A DNA stretch of 64,000 nt from Verrucomicrobiota bacterium (GTDB lineage: Bacteria; Verrucomicrobiota; Verrucomicrobiia; Opitutales; Opitutaceae): assembly GCA_023432225.1 (NCBI GenBank), contig JAEYUW010000016.1, positions 75,237 through 139,236 on the forward strand, in the 5' to 3' direction. Of this stretch, positions 15,918 to 25,052 are shown piece by piece. Numbering within the stretch: the first letter of the stretch is position 1; every line of letters begins with the position of its first letter. Under the pieces are notes generated by a model, which saw nothing but the letters and a program-made list of their open reading frames with translations, was not told the DNA's origin and ran no database searches. A program made the translations under genes and the position numbers.

Positions 15918-18397
15918 ACGCCCCTTGGCAGATCTATAAATTCGGCGGCTCCTCCGTCGGCACTCCCGGCCGTCTGCCGCGCGTGCTCGACCTGATCGCC
16001 GCCGCCCCGAAACCGGTCGCGGTGGTCGTTTCCGCTCCGGGCGACACGACGGATTGGCTCATCCTCGCGGCGCGCTCCGCCGCGGACGGCGAAATTGCCC
16101 AGGCTCGCGGCGAACTTGCCCGCGTGCGCGAACTCGCTGCCACCATCGCGCGCCCGGTGCTCACGCCGCACGGCCTGCGCGCCTTCAAGGCGGATCTCGA
16201 CGAAGTGCTCATGCCCGTCGAGCGCACGCTGTCCGGCATCGAACTCACGCGCGAATGCTCGCCCCGCTCCCTCGACGCCGTGATCAGCGCCGGCGAACGC
16301 ATCTCCGTCGCCCTCGTGGCGCGCGCGCTCAGTGAACGCGATTGCCCGGCCAAAGCCGTCGACGCGCGCGAGTTTGTCGTCACCGACGCGACGTTCGGCA
16401 ACGCCGCCGTCGACAAGGCGGCCACCGCGGAAAAATTTCACGCCCTGCTGCCGTCCTTCCAAGGCCTGACGCCAATCGTGACGGGTTTCATCGGCCGCAC
16501 GCGCGATGGCCACACGACCACGCTCGGCCGCAACGGCTCCGACTACACGGCGACGTTGCTCGCGTCGCTCTTCAAGGCCGAAGCGGTGACGGTTTGGACC
16601 GACGTGCTCGGCGTCATGACCGCCGACCCGAATCTCGTGCGCGAGGCCTCGCCGGTCGACCGGCTCTCCTACGACGAGGCGCTGGAGCTGGCGTATTTCG
16701 GCACGCGCATGTTCCACTCGCGGACGATCATTCCGCTGCGCGAATGCGGCGCGGCGCTCGTTATCCGCAGCACGACGCATCCCGACGCGCCCGGCACGCG
16801 CATCGACGCCACCGGCAATCCCGACCCGGCGCGCCCCACCTGCGTCACGAGCCTCGAGAATCTCTCGCTCATCGGCGTGCAGTCGCGCCGCACGGGCATC
16901 GGCCGGCCGGTCGTCAGTCGCGCCGTGGCCGCGCTCGACGCCGAAGGCGTGCGCGTGTGGCTTTGCACCGAGTCGACGCTCGGCCAGACGTTCACCGTTG
17001 TTGTGCCGATCGCCGACGAGGCGCGCGCCAAGGAAATTCTCGAACAGACGCTCGCGGCCGACCTGATGCGGGGTGATCTCACGCTCGGACCGGTGCTCTC
17101 GCCGGTGTCGCTCGTCACGCTGGTGGCCGAGTCGATGGGCCGCCGCCCGAATGTCGCGGGTCGCATGCTGCACGCGATCGGCACCGTCGGCGTTTCCGTG
17201 CGCACGATGGCGCAAGGCGCCTCCGCGCGCAGCATCTCGGTCGTCGTCGACGCGAGTGACACCGCGCTGGCGGTGCGCACGGTGCACGCGACCTTCAATC
17301 TCGCGCACGCGGAGCTGAACGTGCTGCTGCTCGGCAAGGGCATCGTGGGCGGCAGCCTCTTGAAACAGCTCGCGGCGCACGGCGATGCGCTCCGCTCGCA
17401 ACACGACGTGAACGTCCGCCTCGTCGGTCTCGCCGGCAGCCAGGGCGGCATGTTTTCCGCCGTGGGCTATGCCCCGGGCGCCGCCGCGCGGACTTTGGCG
17501 GAAGTAAAGACGCGCCGCGCCGTCGCGGACCTGTTGCCCGAACTGGCGCGCCTGCCCAATCCCGTTCTCGTGGACTGTTCCGGCTCGGCGGGCATGGAGC
17601 AGCTCTACACCGCCGCGTTCAACCTCGGCATCAACGTCGTCTCGTCGAACAAGCAGCCGCTCGCCTTGCCGCGGGCGCAGAGCGAGGCCTTGCACGCCGC
17701 CGCGCGCCGGCATTTTCGCGCTTACCACTACGAGACGACCGTCGGCGCCGCCCTGCCGGTGATCGAGACGCTGAAAAACCTCGTGCGCACCGGCGACGTG
17801 GTCGTGCGCATCGAAGGCGCGTTCTCCGGCACGCTCGGCTTCCTCTGCGAACAGCTCACGCAAGGCGTCCCGCTTTCCGTTGCCGTGCGCAAGGCCAAGG
17901 ACCTCGGCTACACGGAGCCGCATCCGCGCGACGACCTCTCCGGTCTCGATGTCGCCCGCAAGGCGCTGATCCTCGCGCGCGAACTCGGCCTGCAACTCGA
18001 TCTGGCCGACGTGAAGCTCGAGCCGTTCGTGCCCGCGGAACACCTGCGCGAGGACGATCCGGAGAAGTTTCTCGCCAACCTCACGGCAGCCGACGCGGCC
18101 TTCGTGGCCCGCGTGGCGCAGTTGAAAGCCGAAGGGCGGCTGTTGCGCTACCTCGCGCGCATCGAACCCGGCGCCGATGGTGCCAAGGTCACCGTTGCCC
18201 CGATCGGCGTCGACGCCGCACATCCCGCGGCCGGCCTGCGCGGCGCGGAGGCGTTTGTGGCGTTTCATACGGAGCGCTACAGCCAGTATCCGCTCGTCGT
18301 GCGCGGCGCGGGTGCGGGCGGCGATGTCACCGCCTCTGGTGTGCTCTCCGACATCCTGCGTCTCGCGCAAAACCTACGCACCGGCCGGGCGAACTGA
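15914..18397 (+). CDS. thrA: bifunctional aspartokinase/homoserine dehydrogenase
   Basis: Catalyses the first and third steps of the aspartate pathway to homoserine. The 827-residue length matches E. coli ThrA (820). Kinase domain: KFGGSSVG (about 9-16), GRNGSDYTATLLA and SYDEALELAYFG. Two ACT-type regulatory stretches follow (about 310-460), then the dehydrogenase domain with the NAD-binding LLGKGIVGGSL (about 474-484), SGSAGM and GAFSGTLGFL. It overlaps metX by 4 bases, so homoserine is made and acylated by neighbouring products. Feedback by threonine or other end products is likely from the ACT region but cannot be specified. Confidence 0.95.
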   Translation: MNAPWQIYKFGGSSVGTPGRLPRVLDLIAAAPKPVAVVVSAPGDTTDWLILAARSAADGEIAQARGELARVRELAATIARPVLTPHGLRAFKADLDEVLMPVERTLSGIELTRECSPRSLDAVISAGERISVALVARALSERDCPAKAVDAREFVVTDATFGNAAVDKAATAEKFHALLPSFQGLTPIVTGFIGRTRDGHTTTLGRNGSDYTATLLASLFKAEAVTVWTDVLGVMTADPNLVREASPVDRLSYDEALELAYFGTRMFHSRTIIPLRECGAALVIRSTTHPDAPGTRIDATGNPDPARPTCVTSLENLSLIGVQSRRTGIGRPVVSRAVAALDAEGVRVWLCTESTLGQTFTVVVPIADEARAKEILEQTLAADLMRGDLTLGPVLSPVSLVTLVAESMGRRPNVAGRMLHAIGTVGVSVRTMAQGASARSISVVVDASDTALAVRTVHATFNLAHAELNVLLLGKGIVGGSLLKQLAAHGDALRSQHDVNVRLVGLAGSQGGMFSAVGYAPGAAARTLAEVKTRRAVADLLPELARLPNPVLVDCSGSAGMEQLYTAAFNLGINVVSSNKQPLALPRAQSEALHAAARRHFRAYHYETTVGAALPVIETLKNLVRTGDVVVRIEGAFSGTLGFLCEQLTQGVPLSVAVRKAKDLGYTEPHPRDDLSGLDVARKALILARELGLQLDLADVKLEPFVPAEHLREDDPEKFLANLTAADAAFVARVAQLKAEGRLLRYLARIEPGADGAKVTVAPIGVDAAHPAAGLRGAEAFVAFHTERYSQYPLVVRGAGAGGDVTASGVLSDILRLAQNLRTGRAN

Positions 18398-18635
18398 GGA
18401 CCGAGGACGGAGAACTGAGCACAGCCAGCGGAGGATCGCAGGCCGGGCGAGTCGTCTCCGACGCGCCGCGAATGAGAGTGTTGCTCCCGCGCGCCTCGGC
18501 CGAAAAGGTCGTCGCGCTGTCCCGACGGCGACAAAACCGCGAACGCGACTGCGGGCCGGCCCTCGCTGGCACGGTTGGGACGCATCGCCGTGCGCCGCGA
18601 AGTCACTCCATGCCGCGAGTGGGTGTTTCACTTCA

Positions 18636-18729
18636 CCACAGATTAACCGGATGCAGACGGATGGCGCGGATCACGCTTCGTGAGCGCTGCGACATCCGTT
18701 GAATCCGATTCAATCCGTGACATCCGTGG
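18636..18729. repeat. long imperfect palindrome of the CCACAGATTAAC type
   Basis: CCACAGATTAACCGGATG at the left and CATCCGTGG at the right, with ATCCGTTGAATCC, ATCCGTGACATCCGT-type words inside; the halves are roughly inverted. Similar word-like palindromes stand at 51189 and 52892. The 500-base gap 18398-18897 holds this element and no gene that I can support. Confidence 0.6.
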
Positions 18730-18897
18730 TAAAGAAAAACTCACGAGCGCGGCACAACGTGGTGTCCGAACTGCCAACCCCTCGCGCATCGTGCGCTCCC
18801 CGCGTTCCGCCTTGAGCCAGCGAAGCGTTTCTGGCTCCGTCACCGCCGGGCCACTCGCGGCGAGGTTTTCGCCGAATAGGCATGTTTCGTTGGAAAT

Positions 18898-19344
18898 ATG
18901 AGAACGCTTGGATTTTTGATCGCTACAGTGCTCCTGTTCGCAGGCTGTCGAAATGGGGCCGTAAGCACTGTGAACGTTCGAGACGCGTTGATAGGGCATT
19001 GGGTTGGTGAAGTTCATGAACTTCCCGAGGTCGATTTTACCCGCTGGCATGTGCATCGGAGGGCGGATGGCACTTACACGATCGTCTTCAGGAATCATCT
19101 GCCGGACGGCAGCTTTTACGACTACAAGACTGCAGGAACATGGAGAGTGGACGGGGACTACTATTGCACTTCGACTTTGTCCGAACAGACCGACAAAGCA
19201 CCAGAGTGGTCGCCAACTCACTACGAAGACCGCTACAGAATTTTGTCTCTCTCAAGAGACAATTTCTCCTATCAGGACCTGAAATCCGGGATCGTTTTCT
19301 CCGTGAGACGCGTAGAAAGCAGTTACGCTCTGCCACCCCGCTAA
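18898..19344 (+). CDS. small putative lipoprotein, orphan
   Basis: A 148-residue protein with a short signal peptide and lipobox LLFAGC (Cys about 17), so it is probably anchored in a membrane facing the periplasm. The mature part has a lipocalin-like feel (LIGHWVGEVHELP, ADGTYTIVFRN, KTAGTWRVDGDYY), often seen in small beta-barrel domains that report W...G..... but I cannot name a family. Base composition is visibly less GC-rich than the neighbours, suggesting acquisition. Stand-alone; ATG start at 18898. Confidence 0.65.
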   Translation: MRTLGFLIATVLLFAGCRNGAVSTVNVRDALIGHWVGEVHELPEVDFTRWHVHRRADGTYTIVFRNHLPDGSFYDYKTAGTWRVDGDYYCTSTLSEQTDKAPEWSPTHYEDRYRILSLSRDNFSYQDLKSGIVFSVRRVESSYALPPR

Positions 19345-19397
19345 TCTACGCAGCCCTGCGTATGGCTCGCGCGGGCACGGCGCGCTAGACTGCGCGC

Positions 19398-19706
19398 ATG
19401 GACGACGAGCCGATCACGCTGATGCATACGCCGCCGTTGCGGCGCGTCGGAGTGCATGAGGGCGCAGGGCACGTCGTGGCTTTCGCGACGGCGTTTGTCG
19501 TGCTCGGGCGGGCGTTCGAGTCCGAAATCGCTTTCGCCGTGCCACCGGCGGCGGGAATTTTCTGGCTCGGCTGGTATGGCGCGTTGCGCGTCGCGCGCGT
19601 GCGCGATTGGTTCGGCCACTGGGACGCGGTGTCTTTCGGGTTCGTGGCCGGTTACGCGGTCGTGCTGGCGCTCGCGGCGCAGGCGGTCCTGCTGCGCTGG
19701 CTGTAA
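19398..19706 (+). CDS. small membrane protein, unknown
   Basis: A 102-residue protein with three hydrophobic segments (about 26-42, 45-60, 78-100). No motif recognised. It starts 53 bases after the lipoprotein gene and ends immediately before a run of five GAGCTGA units. Coding confidence rests on an ATG, coding-like codon use and membrane-protein composition. Confidence 0.5.
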   Translation: MDDEPITLMHTPPLRRVGVHEGAGHVVAFATAFVVLGRAFESEIAFAVPPAAGIFWLGWYGALRVARVRDWFGHWDAVSFGFVAGYAVVLALAAQAVLLRWL

Positions 19707-19743
19707 GAGCTGAGAGCTGAGAGCTGAGAGCTGAGAGCTGAGA
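19707..19743. repeat. five tandem GAGCTGA units
   Basis: The 7-base unit GAGCTGA is repeated five times directly after the stop of the small membrane protein gene. It is a simple tandem repeat, likely to vary in copy number by slippage. An AT-rich stretch with several A/T runs follows up to the ribonucleotide reductase gene. Confidence 0.9.
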
Positions 19744-19901
19744 AATTTTCACTCGGCCAACAGACGCGGAAATTTTTTGCAAAATTTTTCCACGCGAAAT
19801 TCGCGAAAGAATTTTTTCTGCGTCAGCCGCGACATTTCGCAACCGATGGTTAGCGCGCGCAAACGCACGCGCGTATAGTCTGCGGCTTTCCCCGCACGAA
19901 C

Positions 19902-22391
19902 ATGACTGCTGCAACTTTGTTGGCTCGTTTCTCCGCCCGTCACCATGCTACCGCGATCGCTCCGGCTGATCGCCGCGTCGTCAAACGCGATGGCACGACC
20001 TCACCGTGGGACCTCGCGAAGGTCACCCGGGCCGTCGCGCTCGCGTTTTTCGAAGTGAAGAGCGGCGGCACCGCCGAAAATCCTGCGCGCAACGACGTCG
20101 CGGCCCGCTACGGGCTCGACGCGGACACTTTCGCGCGCTGCACGGCGATCGCCGCCCGCGTCGGTCGCATGATCGAACTCGTTTACCGCCAGGGTCGTCA
20201 CCCGACGATCGAGGAGGTGCAGGACACCGTCGAAAAGGCGATTGCGGCCGATGGCGAGTGGGAGGTCGCGCGCAGCTACATCATCTATCGCGCGAAAAAA
20301 TCCGCGAACCGTCTCAACCACTATGCCGAAAACGGCCTGAGCGACTACATCGCCACCGCGAAATACGCCCGCTATCGCCGCGACCTCGGTCGCCGCGAGT
20401 CGTTTCCGGAAGCGGCGCGCCGCGTGATGTCGATGCATCTCGACCATTTCAAGGACCGGCTCACCTCCCGACTGCCGGCTCCGGGCGAAGATTCGCCCGC
20501 GTTGCCCGGTGACCGCCGTTTCCTGGCCGAGTGGCTGGCGGGCGGCACGCTGCAGGACTCGATTCATCGTGCCTTCGGCGCGGTGGCGATGAAGCGCGTG
20601 CTTCCGTCCATGCGTTCGTTGCAGTTCGGCGGCGAGGCGATCCTCAAGAACCACGCCCGTCTCTTCAACTGCTCCTTCAGCCCGATCGATCGCGTCGAGT
20701 TCTTCCGCGAGTATTTCTTTCTGCTGCTCGCGGGGACGGGCTGCGGGTTCTCCGTGCAGAAGCATCACGTCGAAATGCTCCCCACGCTGCCGGTGCGCGG
20801 TGAGGAAATGGAGCTGCCGGTCGAACACTACACTATCGAAGACACGATCGAAGGTTGGTCCGACGCGCTGCATTTCCTCCTGCGCAGCCACTTCGAGCGG
20901 TTCAAGGCGGAGTTCAATTTCTCGAAAATCCGTCCGCGCGGCGCCGCCTTGGTGACCGCGGGTGGCAAGGCGCCGGGACATCTGCCGCTGAAAGGGGCGC
21001 TGAACGACGTCGATGCCGTCCTCACTTCCGCTTCCGGCCGCAAGCTGCGTCCGATCGAGGTCTACGACATCTGCATGTTCACCGCCCGCGCGGTGCTCAG
21101 CGGCGGCATTCGCCGCTCGGCGACGATCTGCCTCTTCTCGCCCGACGACGAGGAGATGATGTCTGCGAAGACCGGCAACTGGTTCGAAAAACACCCGCAG
21201 CGCTCCGCCTCGAACAACTCGGCCGTGCTCCCGCGCCAGCAGAGCGACGACACGCTGTTCCGCCGCCTCTTCCAGGCGCAGAAGGAATTCGGCGAGCCTG
21301 GCTTCTATTTCGCCGATCATCCCGACTACGGCTGCAATCCCTGCTGCGAGATCGGCCTGCACCCGGTTATCAAGGGCGAGCTCGACGACGAAGTGGAGGT
21401 CGCGAAGCTCCGCGCGCTGGGCTACACCGGCTCAGTCGAGCCGGGCACGCGTCTCTCCGGCTGGCAGATGTGCAATCTCAGCACGATCAACGGCGCCGCG
21501 CTGCAGACGGTCGACGATTTCCTAGTCGCGTGCATCCACGCATCCGTGATCGGCACCCTCCAGGCCGCCTACACCGACATCCCGTATCTCGGGCCGGTGA
21601 CGCGCTACCTCAACGAGCGCGATGCGCTCCTCGGCGTCTCGATCTGCGGGTTCATGGACAACCCGGAGATTCTCTTCAATCCCGAGGTGCTCGAGCGCGG
21701 TGCGCGCCTTTGCCGCGCCGCGAACCAGATCGTGGCAAAAGCGATCGGCATCCGTCCGGCGGCGCGCGTCACCTGTGTGAAACCGGAAGGCACCGCGTCG
21801 CTCCTGCTCGGCGCTGCGTCGGGCATCCACCCGCACCACGCGCGGCACTACTTCCGCCGCGTGCAGGCGAACCGCAAGGATCCGATCTATCGGTATTTCC
21901 ATGACATCAATCCGCACATGACCGAGTCGTCGGTTTATCGTCCGGAGACGGATGACGTGATCACGTTCGCGGTCGAGGCCCCGGCGCACGCCATCTTGCG
22001 GGATGAAATTGGTGCCGTGGACTTCCTGCACTTCGTTCAGCTCGTGCAGCAATACTGGGTGCTCAACGGTGAGGCGCCGCTCTCGCGCTCACCCGGTTTG
22101 CACCACAACGTCTCGAACACCTGCACGGTGAAAAACGAGGAATGGAACGCGGTGTGCGACTTCATCTGGAAGCATCGCGAGCACTTCACGGGCGTCTCGC
22201 TGCTCGGCCACGACGGCGACAAGCGTTACCCGCAGGCGCCGCGCGAAGCGGTGACGACGGAGGACGATGTCGCGAAGTGGAACCGCCTCCGCTACAACCC
22301 GGTGAACTACACCGAGCTGATCGAGCACACCGACGAGACGAAGCTCAAGGAAGTCGTCGCGTGCGCCGGTGGCGCGTGCGAGCTGACGTAA
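19902..22391 (+). CDS. nrdJ: adenosylcobalamin-dependent (class II) ribonucleotide reductase
   Basis: Makes deoxynucleotides with a B12-derived radical and needs no oxygen, which suits an organism able to respire nitrogen oxides. The 829-residue protein has an N-terminal ATP-cone-like region (VVKRDGTTSPWDLAKV, about 25-120), an active-site Cys in RLFNCSF, the radical Cys region GCNPCCEIGLHP with MCNLSTING, the motif SGGIRRSAT, KPEGTASLLLG, and a C-terminal shuttle pair in CAGGACELT. Length and C-terminus fit the monomeric triphosphate-reductase type better than the 1000-residue NrdJ, though the nucleotide level is not certain. No cobalamin riboswitch was found in its 195-base leader. Confidence 0.88.
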   Translation: MTAATLLARFSARHHATAIAPADRRVVKRDGTTSPWDLAKVTRAVALAFFEVKSGGTAENPARNDVAARYGLDADTFARCTAIAARVGRMIELVYRQGRHPTIEEVQDTVEKAIAADGEWEVARSYIIYRAKKSANRLNHYAENGLSDYIATAKYARYRRDLGRRESFPEAARRVMSMHLDHFKDRLTSRLPAPGEDSPALPGDRRFLAEWLAGGTLQDSIHRAFGAVAMKRVLPSMRSLQFGGEAILKNHARLFNCSFSPIDRVEFFREYFFLLLAGTGCGFSVQKHHVEMLPTLPVRGEEMELPVEHYTIEDTIEGWSDALHFLLRSHFERFKAEFNFSKIRPRGAALVTAGGKAPGHLPLKGALNDVDAVLTSASGRKLRPIEVYDICMFTARAVLSGGIRRSATICLFSPDDEEMMSAKTGNWFEKHPQRSASNNSAVLPRQQSDDTLFRRLFQAQKEFGEPGFYFADHPDYGCNPCCEIGLHPVIKGELDDEVEVAKLRALGYTGSVEPGTRLSGWQMCNLSTINGAALQTVDDFLVACIHASVIGTLQAAYTDIPYLGPVTRYLNERDALLGVSICGFMDNPEILFNPEVLERGARLCRAANQIVAKAIGIRPAARVTCVKPEGTASLLLGAASGIHPHHARHYFRRVQANRKDPIYRYFHDINPHMTESSVYRPETDDVITFAVEAPAHAILRDEIGAVDFLHFVQLVQQYWVLNGEAPLSRSPGLHHNVSNTCTVKNEEWNAVCDFIWKHREHFTGVSLLGHDGDKRYPQAPREAVTTEDDVAKWNRLRYNPVNYTELIEHTDETKLKEVVACAGGACELT

Positions 22392-22404
22392 TCGAACCGC
22401 CAAA

Positions 22405-22547
22405 GTAGGGCCGGCTTCAGCCGGCCCCGCCGCGGTCGGTAGCGCTGGTCTCCGACCGGCGAAAACCGTTTTCAAAGTAGCGGGAGCTTCCAGCTCCCGC
22501 TTGCGGCGGTGCCCAACCCAAACCCTGGAGCTGGAAGCTCCCGCTAC
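22405..22547. repeat. cluster of GTAG-headed REP hairpins
   Basis: Three sequence families in 143 bases: GTAGGGCCGGCTTCAGCCGG, GTAGCGCTGGTCTCCGACCGG and a GTAGCGGGAGCTTCCAGCTC hairpin with its inverted partner ending CTAC at 22547. The block lies between the convergent nrdJ and crp-type genes and probably also serves as a bidirectional terminator. Confidence 0.8.
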
Positions 22548-22551
22548 TTTC

Positions 22552-23274
22552 TCACTGCTCGCCGAGGTTGTGCCGCAGCATCGCGGCAAGCTTCGCGGCA
22601 TTGTGCACCGCAATGCTCTTGGCTTCCACCGTGATCAGCTGCTGGTCACGCAGGCGCGCCAGCGTGCGCGAAAGCGTTTCGCTGCTCGTGCCGAGTTCGG
22701 CGGCGAGCACGCGCTTGGTGCCGCGCAGATGAATGACTCCGTCCTTCGCGTCGCGCGCGTGCTTCACGAGCCAGTTGAGCAGGCGCGTCTCGACGTCCTT
22801 GAGCGTAAGATCATCAAGCATGCCCACGAGCACGCGCAGGTGGACGCTCATCGAGCCGAGCATGCGCAGCGCGAGATCGGGCCGCCGACCAATCAGCTCG
22901 AGCAACGGCGCTTTCGGAATGAGTAACACCGTGCTGGGCTCGACCGCGCGCGCGTTTGCGGGATAGCCGGTGGGTGAGGCGAGCGAGGCCTCCGCCATCG
23001 ACTCGCCCGGCCGGAAAACATGGATCACCTGCTCCTTGCCGGCGGCGTTCACGCGGTGGACGTTCAGCGCGCCACTTTGCACGAGGTAGCAACCGCGCGA
23101 CGGTTCACCTTCGTGGAACAGATAATCGTCCTTCGCGAGCGTCACCGTCTGAGTGAAGCTCGCGATCGTCGTGAGATCCTCGGCCGAGAGCCCGCTGAAA
23201 AGCTGTGCACAACGCAGCGTGCCGATGAGCCCGGTGAGCTTCAGGTCGGCGGGACGAGGAGACGTGGTTGGCAT
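22552..23274 (-). CDS. Crp/Fnr-family regulator, probably Dnr/NnrR-like
   Basis: A 240-residue transcription factor with a cyclic-nucleotide-type sensor domain (LFHEGEPSRGCYLVQSGAL, FRPGESMAEASL), a long dimer helix and a C-terminal helix-turn-helix (VLAAELGTSSETLSRTLARL, about 191-210). It lacks the N-terminal cysteine cluster of Fnr, so it is more like the NO-sensing Dnr/NnrR branch. The recognition helix has SSETLSR, matching E..SR contacts that read TTGA half-sites. Five such boxes stand before the nitrogen-respiration units up to 42 kb, which makes this the likely local regulator. Confidence 0.82.
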   Translation of the reverse strand: MPTTSPRPADLKLTGLIGTLRCAQLFSGLSAEDLTTIASFTQTVTLAKDDYLFHEGEPSRGCYLVQSGALNVHRVNAAGKEQVIHVFRPGESMAEASLASPTGYPANARAVEPSTVLLIPKAPLLELIGRRPDLALRMLGSMSVHLRVLVGMLDDLTLKDVETRLLNWLVKHARDAKDGVIHLRGTKRVLAAELGTSSETLSRTLARLRDQQLITVEAKSIAVHNAAKLAAMLRHNLGEQ

Positions 23275-23494
23275 CCGCGGCAGAACTTGGGTGGAGATTG
23301 GCGCGTGGGCAACTCGTTTGAGCTGACGGTCTGATCTCGCGGTTGATTCGCGCCACTCTCACTGCCGCGGCGCGCCAACGACGAGTTGCGCGCAAGCGCG
23401 CCACCTACCTCGACCACGCGCCTGCGGCGGATACCGCGCATCTCGTCACACACACGGCTTGACGCGCCGTGTCGCGCAGTGGCTCATTGACCGA

Positions 23495-24148
23495 ATGCGA
23501 GGAGAAGAATTGCTGGCCACTTTGCGGGAGGAGGCGCGCACCGGACGTCCGGTGGCGGCGGTGATGCGTCATGCGGCGCGGCATCCCATCGCCGACCCGC
23601 AACGGCCGGAGCTCGCCGAATTGACGACCGACGGTTGTGCGGCCGCGGAGGCTTTTGGTGCTCAGCTCGGGAATTTTTCACGCGTGCGCTTGTTTCATAG
23701 TCCGGTGAAACGTTGCTGGCAGACCGCCGAGTGCATTGCGCGCGGTGCGGCGAGTGCCGGCACGCGGACGGAATTCGTCGGAGCCCACGCTGCTCTCGGG
23801 ATCGACTACATTCGCGATCTGGCGGAAGCCGGCCGGCTCACGGTGCAGCACGGAGAGCATTTCGTGCGTCTCTGGTTCGATAACCAGGTGCCGCCGTCGG
23901 TGATCGACCCCGCGCCGGCTTTGGCGGCGATGAAGCTCGATTTTGTCCGTCGTCAGCTCGCAGCCGCGGAACCAGGCACGCTCGATCTGCACGTCTCGCA
24001 CGACTGGAACATCATCATTCTCCGCGAGCACCTCGTCGGCGTGCGGCACGAAGAGGCCGGTTGGCTGACGTTTCTCGACGGCGTGGCATTCCGTCCGTCG
24101 GAACGTGGCGTGCGCGCAGTCTATCGCGAGCACGCGCGAGAGATTTGA
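23495..24148 (+). CDS. histidine phosphatase family protein
   Basis: A 217-residue protein of the phosphoglycerate-mutase-like superfamily. The phospho-accepting motif is MRHAARHP near the N-terminus (family usually RHG), followed by LFHSPVKRCWQTA (the second Arg) and LHVSHDWNI (the distal His). Upstream TTG at 23459 is an alternative start; ATG 23495 has GAGG just before and after it and is preferred. Substrate unknown; related bacterial proteins remove phosphate from sugars, phosphohistidine or small metabolites. It is divergent from the Crp/Fnr gene and converges with the cupin gene. Confidence 0.75.
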   Translation: MRGEELLATLREEARTGRPVAAVMRHAARHPIADPQRPELAELTTDGCAAAEAFGAQLGNFSRVRLFHSPVKRCWQTAECIARGAASAGTRTEFVGAHAALGIDYIRDLAEAGRLTVQHGEHFVRLWFDNQVPPSVIDPAPALAAMKLDFVRRQLAAAEPGTLDLHVSHDWNIIILREHLVGVRHEEAGWLTFLDGVAFRPSERGVRAVYREHAREI

Positions 24149-24239
24149 GTAGGGCCGGTCTCTGACCGGCCCAGGAACTGAATCACATGCTCAACTGGCG
24201 ATCGGGACACGATCCGGGCCAGTCGCAGACTGGCCCTAC
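24149..24239. repeat. GTAG-headed REP pair (BIME-like) between convergent genes
   Basis: GTAGGGCCGGTCTCTGACC at the left and an inverted CCAGTCGCAGACTGGCC-CTAC at the right, a mirror arrangement of two hairpins. The stop codon of the cupin gene is formed by the final CTA. It is a good bidirectional terminator for both genes. Confidence 0.8.
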
Positions 24240-24580
24240 GGCTTTGGCGGCGTGGCCTGAATCACCAGCAGCGTGAGGTCGGTCACGGCCTTCACCGCGT
24301 GCGGGGCGCTCGGCGGCAGGTGGAGCATTTCGCCCGGTTTGATCAGGTGCGGCTGACCGGCGACGGAGAATTCGCATTCGCCTTCCATCACTTGCACGAG
24401 CACGCGTGCCGGGCTGGTGTGCTCGGAGAGCTCCTGGCCGGCGGCGAACCGGAAGAGCGTTGCCCGCAACCCCGGCGCCGTGAGCAGCGCCTGGCTGACG
24501 ATGCCGTGGGCGACGCGGTCACCGGGAATTTGCAACGACGCGACACCGTCGCGATCAGAGGGAAGGAGAGCGGATTTCAT
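24236..24580 (-). CDS. cupin-domain protein
   Basis: A 114-residue single-cupin protein. The two cupin boxes are visible: RFAAGQELSEHTSPARVLVQV (metal ligands His and the E/Q positions) and PGEMLHLPPSAPHAVKA. Likely a small metal-binding protein, sensor or isomerase-like enzyme. It is the last gene of the minus-strand nitrogen-oxide group (9 bases after the CopD-like gene), so it may bind a heme-copper or NO-related ligand; that is inference. Its stop codon lies in a GTAG-headed repeat. Confidence 0.75.
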   Translation of the reverse strand: MKSALLPSDRDGVASLQIPGDRVAHGIVSQALLTAPGLRATLFRFAAGQELSEHTSPARVLVQVMEGECEFSVAGQPHLIKPGEMLHLPPSAPHAVKAVTDLTLLVIQATPPKP

Positions 24581-24589
24581 GACAGTGGA

Positions 24590-25048
24590 TCAGTGGAAAA
24601 GCGGGAAGCCGCCGAGGCGCAGACTCGCGCCGCCGAGGACGAAGAGAATGCTGAGCACCGTGACGGCGCGGATGTGCCAGCCGAGCACGGGCAGATTCTC
24701 GTCGGTGAGGCGCGGGATGACGCGGGTCTTGGCGTGAATCGCGAGTGCGGCGGTGCCGGCGAGGAACAGCAGTTTCAGTTGCACAACGCGCGCGATGCCG
24801 GAGTCCGCGAACCAGTTCGTCGGTGCGCCGAGCAGGCGATGCGCGAGCAGCAGACCGGTGACGATCTGCACGATCAGCGCGGGCATGCCGATGCTTTCGT
24901 AGGGTTCCTCGAAGGCGCGGACGATGTCGGCCTTCTTTTCGCGCAGCGCGCGCGGCAGCACGCGAGTCGCGAGCACGAGGTGCCCGCCGGTCCAGATCGC
25001 AGCGCCGACGAGATGCAGCGTGAGAATGACGTAGTAGTAAGCGACCAC
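24590..25048 (-). CDS. CopD-like four-helix membrane protein
   Basis: A 152-residue protein with four hydrophobic helices and conserved-looking His residues (LHLVGAAIWTGGHLVLA; VQIVTGLLLAHRL; ALAIHAKTRV; GWHIRAVTVL). The pattern is that of the CopD/YozB-type membrane domain, seen in copper uptake and in b-heme proteins. It starts 4 bases after the DUF2249 gene and ends 9 bases before the cupin gene, so it is part of the same transcript. Copper supply to NirK or the heme-copper enzyme, or heme binding, is plausible. Confidence 0.7.
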   Translation of the reverse strand: MVAYYYVILTLHLVGAAIWTGGHLVLATRVLPRALREKKADIVRAFEEPYESIGMPALIVQIVTGLLLAHRLLGAPTNWFADSGIARVVQLKLLFLAGTAALAIHAKTRVIPRLTDENLPVLGWHIRAVTVLSILFVLGGASLRLGGFPLFH

Positions 25049-25052
25049 AGCG

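Noticed and set aside
19707..19743. Possible CRISPR-like repeat
   Set aside because: Units are only 7 bases and directly adjacent, without spacers; it is a simple tandem repeat.
19744..19901. Possible cobalamin riboswitch before the class II reductase
   Set aside because: Only A/T runs are seen; no B12-box-like conserved core could be found.
22405..22547. CRISPR or riboswitch reading of the clustered repeats
   Set aside because: Repeats are inverted, of several families and with GTAG feet, so REP/BIME-like elements explain them better.
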